Source of the DNA: Mortierella alpina
Lineage: Eukaryota > Mortierellomycota > Mortierellomycetes > Mortierellales > Mortierellaceae
Direction of reading: 5' to 3'
DNA length: 64,000 nt
NCBI GenBank assembly: GCA_029449245.1
Contig: JANATF010000006.1
Location: forward strand, 1,922,001-1,986,000
The translations under genes and the position numbers were made by a program. Every line of letters starts with the position of its first letter. The first letter of the stretch is position 1. The notes beneath the pieces were generated by a model, which was not told where the DNA came from, searched no databases, and was given only the letters and a program-made list of their open reading frames with translations. Shown here piece after piece: positions 48,491 to 58,960 of the stretch.

Positions 48491-49421
48491 TTATTGGATG
48501 TCTTTTGTAGCAATGGCTCCTGTGATCCAGTTCAGGATATCTTTGTCCTCTGTCACCTTGGGGTCAATCTTGTAGTACTGAATGACGACAGTGTTATGAA
48601 GCAGAAGAATGAAGGAAAAATTTAGAAACGGTTTCCTTCGGACAAGATGCAGGGTCCTATGGCAGGGATTCACCAGACGTTACCTGTCGAAGTCTGACCA
48701 TATCCTTTTCCTGGTCCAGCTTGGAGAACGATACCAGGTTTCCTTCGACCGTCCTCGACATGTCTTCCATGACCTCATCAGGATCCCCGCCGATCTTGAC
48801 CGCGATCAGCGACGTCGTGCTTTCTGAGATGGCAAAGCGCTTCAATGACTCTGCAATCTATGACCGATTAGTCGGTAAGAGAATACAAAACCAAATATAA
48901 AAGGGGGGGGGGGGATATTAGGCCCTTCTATGACGAACACCGCATCACTGGTCATGATGACCAGAAATTAAGGGAGCACGCTCTGATCTGGCTGATCTGA
49001 GGATCCATGCAAACACGGCAAGGAGCTGCTTACGCTTTTCGAAGGCGAGAGGTTGTAGATGATCTCTGAACTCAGGACCTTCGTTGTGAGGTTTCCGGTC
49101 TCATTGTCATGGGCAGCCTTGGTAGCGGCCAGGAGTAGTTGGAATACATCCATGATCTGACAACGCAGTAATAAGAACGAAAGAAAGCAGGAAAGAAGGA
49201 AAGCAGGGGAGTTAGGTACTAAGCTCCTTGAGTATGTGTCGTGTTTCTAATACTTGCAGATGGCGTGTCTATACCAGGCTCGACTCGACCAAGGCGAAGG
49301 AGAGAGTCTCGTCTTGGTTTTGAAAACGCTCCTTGAGTTCTGGGGCATTCTTGACGCCAATGAAGCAGGCCATGTGAATGTCGCCTGCAGTGGGTAGTGA
49401 GTCGATGGGGAAGGACTCCAT
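48491..49421 (-). CDS. CGI121: EKC/KEOPS complex subunit CGI121 (TPRKB homologue)
   Basis: Four exons on the minus strand: 49421-49275, 49156-49034, 48857-48684 and 48577-48491; 176 aa, matching CGI121/TPRKB lengths (about 175-181). The KEOPS complex makes the t6A modification at position 37 of ANN-decoding tRNAs; CGI121 binds Bud32 and helps recruit tRNA. Conserved features: LSFALVESSLIMDVFQLLLA with ATKAAHDNETG, then KVLSSEIIYNLSPSKS and IAESLKRFAISESTTSLIAV, followed by a C-terminal VRLRQYYKI segment. All exon junctions are phase 0 and GT-AG. It is divergent from RNase H1 with 363 bp between the nearest ATGs. Confidence 0.9.
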
Positions 49422-49784
49422 TGGTGCGGATCTGTGCTTGTGCTGGGAGGGGGTGAAGTGTGGTTGTTCGCGGCAGAGGGCGATGGAGACAGTGAGAGAG
49501 AGAGAGAGAAAGAGAAAGAGAATGAGGAGTGCCCAAGGGAATGAAGACGAAGAGAGGACCAGAGGAGGAGCGCGAATGCAAACTGCAGCAACTTTAAATC
49601 AGCCGTGCTTTTTGCTTTTCCCTGGCTGAAAGCAGGCCCAGCGGGTGGCTGGCGGGGTCCCCAAGGCCCGCTCTGCCTGGACGGACCCTTTGTCCGTGTG
49701 GAAAAAAAAAGGGGGCACCGAGGCAAGAGTTGCTGCTGGGTCCGTTTCTTCCTCTGCATGCTCAAGGCCATCCTCCCATTCATC

Positions 49785-51172
49785 ATGCCTAAAACTTCAA
49801 AGGGTCCCGCCAAAGGTTTCTACGCCGTGCACGTCGGCAAAACCAAAGGAATCTACTTCACATGGCAAGAAATATGGAAAAACGATCTCGCATAACTTTG
49901 TGTTCCTGGCTTGTCTGGAGCAGACCTGCCTACGAGAGCTTAGCATTTGGACATTGGGCATACAGCACTGTTCTCTTTGACCGAACAGACCGAATGACTA
50001 ATCCTCTGGCTCTCCTTTCGAATCCTTGGGCGCCTGGCGCATCCCATTAGGCCTGAATGCGAAAAGCAAGTCAAGGGTGTTATTGGCGCAAAGTTCAAAA
50101 AGTTCGAGACTCAAAAGGACGCCGAGGAGTTTGTGCGGAACGGCCCCAAGGTGTACACAAAGCCAGCTCCCAAGAGCACTGCCTCTACTTCTTCCACAGC
50201 CAGACCGTCGCCATACACAGCTGCTGCAGCAGCCAGGAAAGCGCAAGCTTCGGGAACACCGTCATCAGCATCTTCCACACAAGGTGGTGCTGCTTCAGGA
50301 GCATTAGACAACAGTATCAGGCTGGGTGGCCTCAAAGCATCGTCTTCAGCGTCGCCTTCCGACACCATGATCATTTATACAGACGGCAGCTCACTTGGAA
50401 ACGGGAAAGTTGGGTCGCAGGCTGGATTGGGAGTCTTTTTCGGTGTGAACGACCCCAGAAATGTGAGCGAGAGACTTGGCGGCGAACCTCAAACCAACCA
50501 AAGGGCAGAACTTATGGTAAGACTGAGAAACCACCGCTGCAACATTCCTTGCCTTCCTTGGCCTTCCGTAGCCTGCACATCGTTCATCAGCACATGACTC
50601 TTCTTGAATGAACTCTGCTTGTCAATCTCTCTGTTAGGCTGTCTACCGAGCATTGCAAGTCTGCGGGAGCGACACGGCGCCAGTAGAGATCCGGACAGAC
50701 AGCATGTATACTGTCAATAGTACGTTCGACATTGGAGCTGCTTAATGCTTGATAGTCCATGGCGCACAGCAGTGTGTATGGTTCGCGCGTCTGACCCTTT
50801 GCTCTGCTCTGCTTGACCTAAACATGCATTACCTAACGAATGTTTAGTTGTTACGAAATGGGCTGAAGGCTGGATCAAGAACAATTGGCGGAGGAGCGAT
50901 GGCGAGAAGGTCATGAACCGCGACATCATCGAGCCTCTTATTGCAAAGATCAAAAGTAGGCAAGGCCCCATCAAATGGGTAAGGATGCTTCTAGGCATTG
51001 ATACAAGGCCCTTGTCTATACTTGCTATCTGCAAGCTGTGGCTAACTATAGTGCGCACTCTATGCTCCTCTAGGTCCATGTCAAGGCGCATATCGGCACG
51101 TTTGGAAATGAAATGGCGGACAAGTTGGCAAATGCAGGGGCTATTATGCCAGAGGCGTCTACCTTGGATTGA
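49785..51172 (+). CDS. Ribonuclease H1
   Basis: Five exons: 49785-49864, 50051-50516, 50638-50719, 50848-50978 and 51074-51172; 285 aa. It cleaves RNA in RNA-DNA hybrids. The N-terminus is a hybrid-binding domain (GFYAVHVGKTKGIYFTW then CEKQVKGVIGAKFKKF). A Ser/Ala-rich linker follows, then the catalytic domain with the acidic residues of IIYTDGSSLGN (D), RAELM (E), RTDSMY (D) and GNEMADKLA (D), plus the basic WAEGWIKNNW handle. The first intron appears to use a GC donor (ATG/GCAAGA). An in-frame ATG at 49758 adds MLKAILPFI and could give a second isoform; I use 49785. The intact eukaryotic fold argues for the cellular enzyme rather than a retroelement. Confidence 0.93.
49865..50050 (+). other. 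GC-AG intron in the RNase H1 gene
   Basis: The donor reads ACATG/GCAAGA and the acceptor CATTAG/GCC. It joins TG/G to restore the conserved Trp of the hybrid-binding domain. No GT that would restore this sequence is available nearby. Confidence 0.75.
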
Positions 51173-52625
51173 TATGTAACCCTCATAGATCGGCACACAC
51201 AAACGGCAATATCATGCACCTGCAATCTCGTTCTTGTCAAAACATGACCCTGCGTGTGTCCATTAGCAGAGACTGAGGCACTGTGCCGAGTTGAATCGCT
51301 GAGGATGAGGGCGAATGGGGCTGAAGGTCTGACCGTCCCTGTGAGGCCCTTGTTCCTTAAACCTATCCAAGAATAGATGTTAGGATGGATCGGTTGCGGG
51401 TGTTGGAAGGGGGGAAAGTAGTTTTTTCATGCTGTTCTCGAGAGCAAAACCAAAGTTGGGATGGACAAGAATGGCTGTTACGAGGAGGCTTGAGGGGGTT
51501 GCAGGGCCAAATAGGCGAGGAGGAAGCAAAAGCCATGATAGATACTTTCACACCAAGCTTTGGTGCTACTCTTGTCCTGAGCGTGCCTGCCAGACTGTCC
51601 ACCGTAGCACCAACTATGCTGCTACAATGGGCAAAGTGTGTCAACGAAACGATGTGGTCTGTTTATTGACAAGGGGAGGCGGCAGGTGGAAATACAAGAA
51701 AATCAAAAAGGAGCATGAGGATTCGTACTAATAATCCCTTTTTCCGACTTGCCTCTCCAAGGACTGCACACAATCACGTCCGGTGAAAATAAGCCGACTT
51801 TGGCAAGTGTTCCCGTTCGAACGCGATCAACGGTGAGCGGTTTTTTGCCTGCCATTGTCCGTGTCCTCATGTTGCAGCGAAGATGATGCCTCCCCCCTGT
51901 CCCCCCCTAATCTCCTTGAGTGTGTGTGTGTCTCTCGTTTCTCTTCCGTGCTCGTTTATGCCACCTTCTCCTGCGTAAAAAGCGCGCGCAAGGAGGATAG
52001 AACGCATGCGCCCATAGACGCAAGATGACCAGCTATCGACTTGCCTTTTTGCTGTCTCTTGCTGGTGATGCTCGGGCATTGCTTTCGCTTGGTGTGCCCT
52101 AGTGTGATCAAGAGATCACGCCCCACGGCCGTCCAGTTGACACCTCACCTCGACGCCCCGAAACCCGCGGGCAGATTTTTCTCGTCTGCGGCCCGTCCCC
52201 TCTTTTTTGCCTTCCAGCTCTCCCTAACCCTGACGGATCGTTGCGAGGGCCTTTTGTTGGTGCGGGGTAAGACTTTTTTTTCTTGTCTTTCCCTTCTTGT
52301 GTTGCTCGCCCTTCCTGGTCCTCCTTGGTCCTCCTTGGTCCTGCTGACTCGCCCCGTCCGTTTGTTCTCTTCACTGCACCCGTCAGCTGCTCTGCGCCGA
52401 CAGCCACGCCCTCGTTGCATCTCGACACACCCTCGACACACCCTCGCTCGGCCTTTTGTTCCTCTCGCTCGCTGTCTCCGCGCTGGTCTGCAGCGAACCT
52501 CCCATCCCTGTGCGACAGGGTTTCCCGCCTTTCAGCAAGAACCACTCTTCCTCCACCACCTGGGAAGCACTCCATTGCACGTTCATTCAGCTCCAAGCTG
52601 CATTGTCGCCATTGCCGCTTTGGAG
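51173..52625. other. Intergenic region and long pyrimidine-rich leader
   Basis: No gene is supported. The open frame from 52041 to 52625 is in frame with the following gene but starts at TTG and has the low-quality composition of translated C/T-rich leader. It is probably promoter and 5' UTR. Confidence 0.5.
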
Positions 52626-55547
52626 ATGCCAATCCCATTCACCGCTACCCATAGGCCGCTTTCAACTACTCTCTCGAGCGGCGCCGACGCTTCTGCCCCA
52701 GTTGGCTCAAGCAGTAGCGGCCACCGCCTCATCTCCACCAGCTCCCAAGCGCGCTCACAGACGCAGGCGCTGGAGGGCGGCAGCACTACCAGGCGATGGA
52801 GCAGACTGCAGCGGCGCTCACCCATCAGTAGCAGCCTCAGTGCGTATCACCATTCGCCAAGGTCGCGCTACATTTCAGGATATACTCAATCCTTAAATCA
52901 TCATCATGTAGGCAGCCATGTCGAACGGCAGCACACCAGCCAGCTCCTACAGATGCGCCAGCAGTCGCCTTTACAGCGTTCTCGCGAGTTCGACATGGTG
53001 GCCGTTGATGGACATCAGCAAGAACAGTCAAGCTATCATTCATCGTCTGCACCACCAACCACAGCATCAACCGCACGAACAGCGTCAGTAAACGAGCAAC
53101 GTCGGCACTCACAGGCAAGATTCCCGCCCGAGGTACCGATGGATAGCTCCAACCCAACGGAGAGTATGGCCACTTTCATGGCTATTAATGCTCGTGCTCT
53201 ATCATCAACACCGATGCAGCGTTCAGTGACCAACAACCCATCACTGGCGTCCAATACTTTGCTGACCGAAGCTTCATCAGACGGCGGTATTGCTACCGCC
53301 ACTGCAGCTCCGGACTCGTTATCTGTCTTTGCTTCCACCTTGGCACGCCTACCTCACCCTCATTCACCCCGCATTATGGCCCGAGTCCCCGCCCTTACTG
53401 TTCCCCGAGTCGCTAACGACATTATGCTCGATCAGACACCTCCTTCGCACCCACCATTTACAGCTGTGACAGGAAACCTTAATGTAAACCAAAGTGTTTC
53501 GCTGCATGCGCGCACAGACGGTCTCCGCGAACGCGATGGGCGGGGATCGTTTACAGCGCAGGTCGACGACCGCATTCACTTTCGGCTGCTCGACGACACA
53601 CCTCTCAGTTCAGACCAAGTACGTCAGTTTCAGCAGGGCCTTGGGCGGCATGATGATGATTTAGGGATGGACTCACCGCCTTCATCCACAGAACGGTACA
53701 ACCACAGCCACCCAACATCGGATCGATCCACAGCTCTACAGTATATAGACCTTCAGGAAAGCTATCTGAGCGACACGGAATCGGCATCATCTGAGGATGA
53801 GGTCATGCGCGATAGCGATGGTAATCTCAGCTTGAGCCATCGTCAGGGCTCTTCGGACTGGCGCCAACATCATTCTCAGTACCGCCGGGACGCAATGGTC
53901 ACGAACAGTAATGACATTGCTGCGGTAGCAATGTACCGGCGACCGTTCAGCAGTAACCATCATCCAGAACTGATCGAGGAGGAAGAAGAGGGTTCCTACT
54001 TTAGTGATGTAGATAACAACAACGACGACGGCGATGAGTTTGACTTTCCACAGCTTAGAGAGAACGGGTATCGTCATTATCAATCACGGTACCAGCGGAG
54101 CCTTACAGCCCCCCAGGGACTGACCCCCTCAAGATCTAATCTCGAGCACCCTCGTCATGCACAACTCTCGCCCCGGTCTGCGGCAGCACTCACACGCATG
54201 TTTTCGATGAGCAATCGACCATCATGGCCACAACGCCACTTTATCGACTCTTCCATCACTCCGGATTTGGAGGCATTGTCGCAGCAAGGACCAAGGGGAG
54301 CTCGATCTGAATATGATCGAAATCCTCACTTTCGTAGGCCACTCCCAATACCTCCATCATCCTTTCCTCGTTCGCCCATGCTCGGGTCCTCTGCTCCTCA
54401 TTTTGGATCAAGGCCCAGGTCTATTTTCGTGCACCGAGACTCTATGGAAACCGAGACTACTCAGCCTAGTTCAAGCTACGGAGACATCAACGAGCTTTCT
54501 ACAGGCCCAGAACCGCGATTACGATCAGTTTCGACTCAGTATGATTTGAATGCCACTGTAGGCGATAGATCGTGGGCCTTCCATCGAGAAGGCTCTAGCG
54601 GTCCGAGAACCGGCTGTGGAGACGTCTTACCAATATCTGGAGGTACCAAAATGATTGCCGATGTGTGGCCGCTCAAGTTCGATATGTACTACGCGGATGG
54701 GGGCGAGTTCAATGCCACCCATGCAGTGGAGAATGTCCTCAAGAACGACTCGACAGTTTATTGGTAAGAAGTTATGCTTTCTTTTAGTATTCGCAACAAT
54801 CAATTGCACACACGGTAACCTGAATATCCTTGTAACGTTTGACGCGTTTGTTAGCTCGAGACGACCCGCCAACATCAACATTTGTCTAAAACTGGCAGAG
54901 CCCCATCAAACGTTTGTCCTCACGCGGTTTAGTGCCAAGGCTCCAACGAATGGATTCACAGCTCCTTGCAAGGAGGGCCTGATCTTTGTCAGCCATAACC
55001 CCATTCCGTTGGAAAAGACGGCTCTCTTTGACAACATGACGCGTGAGGACTACGAGAAGTATGTCGACAATATCAACCAGGGATCGAAACTCAGCGAGTT
55101 GTTGAAGCAGCATGGAGCCGGAGCGGACGCGCTCATCCCTGCGGCATTCTTCCAGATCAAGGAGGACGATAAGACTTGCGTGTTGGACTTTAGCCCCAAT
55201 AGGTAATGTACCCAATCGAAACTCTTCGTTGTTGATGTTGGCAGTGTGCTATAGAGGTACACCTTGAAGAGCTTCAAATGGCTGATGCAGGACAGCTTTT
55301 TTTTCATGTGGGTAGATCTGGACGCTATGTATTGATCAAGCTGCTAAGATCGCGGTGCGAGAACGGGCTACAGCGGCCAGAGAACATTGATCTGCAGTAT
55401 TTGGGGTTAATTGGTAAGTCAATGGATTGTTGTGTCCTTGACATGACTGAGTACTATGCAACGGGTACTCACAAGGCGGCATACTCGGACGACTACTCTA
55501 TAGGTTTTACTGGCGCGCGTTCCTTTGCTTCGGGTGGACTGCTGTAA
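52626..55547 (+). CDS. Disordered Ser-rich protein with galactose-binding-like C-terminal domain
   Basis: Four exons: 52626-54763, 54855-55202, 55316-55413 and 55504-55547; 875 aa from the ATG at 52626 (MPIPFTATHRPL). The frame is open upstream, but only over leader-like sequence. The first 690 residues are Ser/Pro/Gln/His-rich and disordered, with acidic patches (EEEEEGSYFSD). The C-terminal 190 residues look folded: KMIADVWPLKFDMYYADGG, RPANINICLKLAEPHQTFVL, PAAFFQI, SGRYVLIKLL and NIDLQYLGLIGFTGARSF. The last elements resemble the strand order of F5/8-type C (discoidin, DOC) beta-sandwiches, often used for ligand or E3-substrate binding. That assignment is inference from pattern. All introns are GT-AG and keep the fold continuous across three junctions. 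Confidence 0.75.
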
Positions 55548-55821
55548 TCAAAGGGAGAGAAAGAAACGAGACGTGGCGACGGGGCTCATGGTAGATCTTT
55601 CATATCAGATCTGCACCCCCCCCCCCTCATCGGGTTCGAATTTCATCATAGCACCAGCTGCTATACTTTGTATATATGTTCTTTTGTAAAAAGATGCGAA
55701 ATGAGTTGTTATTCTGTATTGTTGGACAGTCGACAAAGAGTTTTCTGCTCGCTGCTTAAAAACTCTGGTGTCGACTTTGATCTATGCTTGATGAAGTTTT
55801 AAAAAAACGATTGTCCTGTGC

Positions 55822-56423
55822 TCATGCGCCTTGAGCCTTTGCCTTTTGCTCGGCTGCGCGGTCTTCGACAGCTTTGTGCTGAGCGCGCATGCGTTCCAGA
55901 AGCTGCTTCTGCTCGACCTCCAATACGCGACCTAATACGTGATATGTGAGGAGAGAGGAATGTGTGCCTTGATGATTAGAAGTTTGATCATATGGAGGGG
56001 TTACGACAGGTCATGTTGCTTTCGCTGCTTGCTTCTAGCGCAGTTAGTCGAATGCTACGTACGTTTGTTGAAGTATTCCACCTAACGAAATAAACATATA
56101 CATAGGCGCCATGGGTTAGTGAGAGGCCTGGAAGGATTCAGCACAAGAAGGACACACTTTGGCACCAGTCTCGGAAGTGGGTGATAGCGGGAACAGAGGT
56201 CGTGCAAGGTGGATAGTTGGTTCTCTTGGGTGAAACTTACCCAGCTCTTCATGCAACCGTTCTCGTATTGATTCCGAAGGTCCTGGCAGACATTGGCAGC
56301 TTCGGGTGCGGAGGGGTCCAGGACATTGGACTTGTCGAGGCATGCATAGTAGGCATCGCGGACATTCCAGCAGTTCTGGCGAGCAGATCTTGAAGGGTGG
56401 TGGACTGTCTCTTGCTGAGTCAT
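55822..56423 (-). CDS. COA6: Cytochrome c oxidase assembly factor 6 (COA6)
   Basis: Three exons on the minus strand: 56423-56241, 56081-56063 (19 nt) and 55931-55822; 103 aa. COA6 is an intermembrane-space twin-Cys protein that helps deliver copper to the CuA site of Cox2. The signature is CWNVRDAYYAC (Cx9C) followed by VCQDLRNQYENGC (Cx10C), then KSW-VEYFNKRRVLEVEQKQ, which is the expected COX6B-like ending. The C-terminal 25 residues are a charged helix. The 19-nt microexon supplies VEYFNK and is needed for the conserved SWVEYFNKRR. Head to head with the CCDC43-like gene. Confidence 0.92.
56063..56081 (-). other. 19-nt microexon of COA6
   Basis: Flanked by CGTTAG on one side and GTACGT on the other. 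It encodes VEYFNK plus the first base of Arg, and its removal would shift the frame. Confidence 0.8.
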
Positions 56424-56702
56424 TGTCGTGGAATAGTTCAGGAGTAGGTTGTGTGTTTGTATGTATTCTTAAGGCTACGTGGGTGGCTGGTGTTGCTTCG
56501 ACGGTTGGTGGTCAATGGAAAGGGCGGGTCATGAAAAGAGCTTGGAGGAGTGCCGGCGATCGCGGATCGTCCGTGAACGAGTTGGCGATGCACGCACGTG
56601 AGTAGACTGCTTTTACGCCGCAATTCGAGTCCAAGCTGCGACAAGAGACTGGAGGGAGGAAAACAACCAACCGGCCTTGAACATCACAACCGAAGGATCA
56701 CC

Positions 56703-57767
56703 ATGGCAGACAGCAGCGAGATCGAGGCCTTCATTGCCGAGAAATTGGCCGGCATCAGTCTTCAGGATGAGGTGCGTGTTGCTGAGTTGAGGTTTTTGTC
56801 ACATTTCGTCGATTGCGAAGCGAGGACCGAATCGTTTATTGATGACCCACCAAACGACAAGCAACTCGACTACCACCCAGAACCCAGCAAGATATCATCC
56901 TGGAGAAAGTCAACCGGAAAGAAACGCTAACAAGCTATAAGCTATAACGAACCTTTCATCCAAAAAAATCTAGGCCATTACAGAGTACTTTGCAAGGCTC
57001 GTGGAAGAAGAATCGATGGAAGAGCCCGAGAAGCGAGAGGCGATTACAGAACTTCTCGCGGATGTGACCGAGGAACCAACAATGACCGTGATCGACACTG
57101 TGTTTGAGTTCTGGAACGGCCTCAAGGAAGAGGAAGCCAAGAAGGCTCAGGAGGAAAAGGAGAAGGTGCTGGCGGTCGCAAAAGGTACGCTCAATTTGGC
57201 GACTTGATACTTTGACGGGGTTCACGGGCTGTTGCAAGTGCTGACGATCTTTCTCTTTCTTTTTCTTGTTCTTTTCTTTCAACATGTGCTATGTCTCGAA
57301 ATGATTGATCATGCGGTGATTTTCAAACGACAACAGAAAAGGAACGCGCCTCGCTCAAAGCCCAACTTGAAGACACTAGCAATCGCGAGGGTACTTTGTC
57401 GATGTCATCACGCCATGTTATCAAGAACATGACCAAGGAGGAGCGCAAGAAGCGGGATGCACTGCTGGCCCAGTATGGATATGATCTGGACGAGATGGTG
57501 GAGGGTGCGGATGGAGAGATGGAAATTGTTTACAAGGATCGATCGAAAGGATCTGGCGCTGCAAGTGGCGTTTCCACCGCAGACCCATTGCTTATGGCCA
57601 ACAATAATGCAGAGATTGTGAAGCAGAAGGATGCAGTACGGAGGGCGGAGATGAAGAAGGCGAGCGAGAACGAGAAGGAGCGGAATAAGCTGGCGTTGGA
57701 GAAGCAGAGGCTAGCGCAGGAGAAGGAGAAGCGTAGGACGCAGAAGAGTGAAAAACGTAGAATGTAG
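56703..57767 (+). CDS. CCDC43-like coiled-coil protein
   Basis: Three exons: 56703-56771, 56974-57184 and 57337-57767; 236 aa. It starts MADSSEIEAFIAEKLAGISL, then after the first intron AITEYFARLVEEESMEEPEK, EAITELLADVTEE and FEFWNGLKEEEAKKAQEEKEK. The C-terminal third is a charged coiled coil (RRAEMKKASENEKERNKLAL) ending in KRRM. Order and length match CCDC43 (human about 224 aa), a conserved eukaryotic protein of poorly known function. It shares a 279-bp divergent promoter with COA6. Confidence 0.85.
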
Positions 57768-58960
57768 AATGTGGGACGTTCAATGATGATGTCCAATATA
57801 CATTATGACTTACGCGACCTGAGGACTCGTATGTGTGTATCGTCTGAAGAGGTTCCTTGGATTATGGCATCGAGCCATGATGGAGTTGGCCAACACAGCC
57901 CATCCCAGAATAGGTTCTCCACGTGACCAAGTTTTCTTCGGGTGTCCTTATGTTCCCCCGGTACAGGAAATAGACTGAAGTAAACATTAATGCCTATCAT
58001 TTCTTTTGCCACTCTCATTGGTCTGTACTTCTAAACGTTAACGCCCACCACCATTATGAGTATATCCTACCTAATATGTCCTAGAAAACACCTCCTCCAT
58101 AGCAAAGTCCCTCAGATCGTCTCCAAATGCTCTCTAGATCTCTGAGTAGCTTCTTATGATTATATTACAACTCTCCAGAAGGCTATGTTGGTATGGAGCA
58201 AAAACTGATGAGTTGGTATAGGTGGTGTGTGAAAACGGACGCGTCTTGGCGAACATCGATGTAACTGAAATGCTGGTGATTGTCTGTTTTCCTGCCAAGC
58301 GAGGCAGCGATTTCCAAACCTCACCAAACTTTCAGAATAGTAGCAGCTTTCGATGGAGAATCCAACAAGCTCAATTACTCAGCGTATGTCTTTGTCAAGC
58401 ACGAGTTCTTGTATCAAAAAGGTCGCTCACTCTCAAAGATTCACTGTTTTTGGGTTGTTCTCTTAGGAAAACTTTCTGGAAACTGCTTCGTTTCTTGAAA
58501 TACAAGTCTTCAATGGTAGCTTTACATTATTACTACGTTGTTCGTTGTTCTTGAGCATTTTGAATTGCCAGAAAAAGTGTGAGAGGTGGTTGGAGTCGCC
58601 GAAAAATGCTGGAGCATTACAAGGCACTTCTTCAAAACGAGCTGCAAGTACCAAAACGCATCCGATTATCTTTAGAGTACATTCTATCTGTAGTTATACC
58701 ACTGCTCTATCTTGTGTGCCATTGCAAGCATGCCACTATGTCTATGGCGCTGACAACTTTCGGTATCCTGGCAGTCGTCGATGTTTTTGAAATCCCTCGA
58801 CATCCCCTTGAATTTTACATTGCTCTAGCACAGGCGAACTTTATTCTATATATACACCAGTCGAGGGAACAAGTCGATTTGCACAAGTTCCTTCATCATC
58901 TCATTGACTCTGCTGCTATACATACCGTTTGTTACTTCGATGCTTAGGCTATATCTCTCA
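57768..58960. other. Intergenic region with possible cryptic spliced ORF
   Basis: No firm gene. Plus-strand splice-like signals are spaced as in real genes: AGC/GTATGT near 58384, TCTTAG/G near 58468, ATG/GTAGC near 58515, and GCCAG/AAAAAG near 58572, joining short open segments up to about 58800. No domain is recognised. It could be an orphan gene, a decayed gene, or passenger sequence next to the MULE element. Confidence 0.3.

Noticed and set aside
49785-51172. RNase H as a retroelement fragment
   Set aside because: The hybrid-binding domain, linker and complete catalytic set in a five-exon gene match cellular RNase H1, and no reverse transcriptase or integrase is nearby.
52041-52625. Upstream in-frame extension of the Ser-rich gene
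   Set aside because: It begins at TTG, and the translated sequence looks like C/T-rich leader rather than protein; the ATG at 52626 is a better start.
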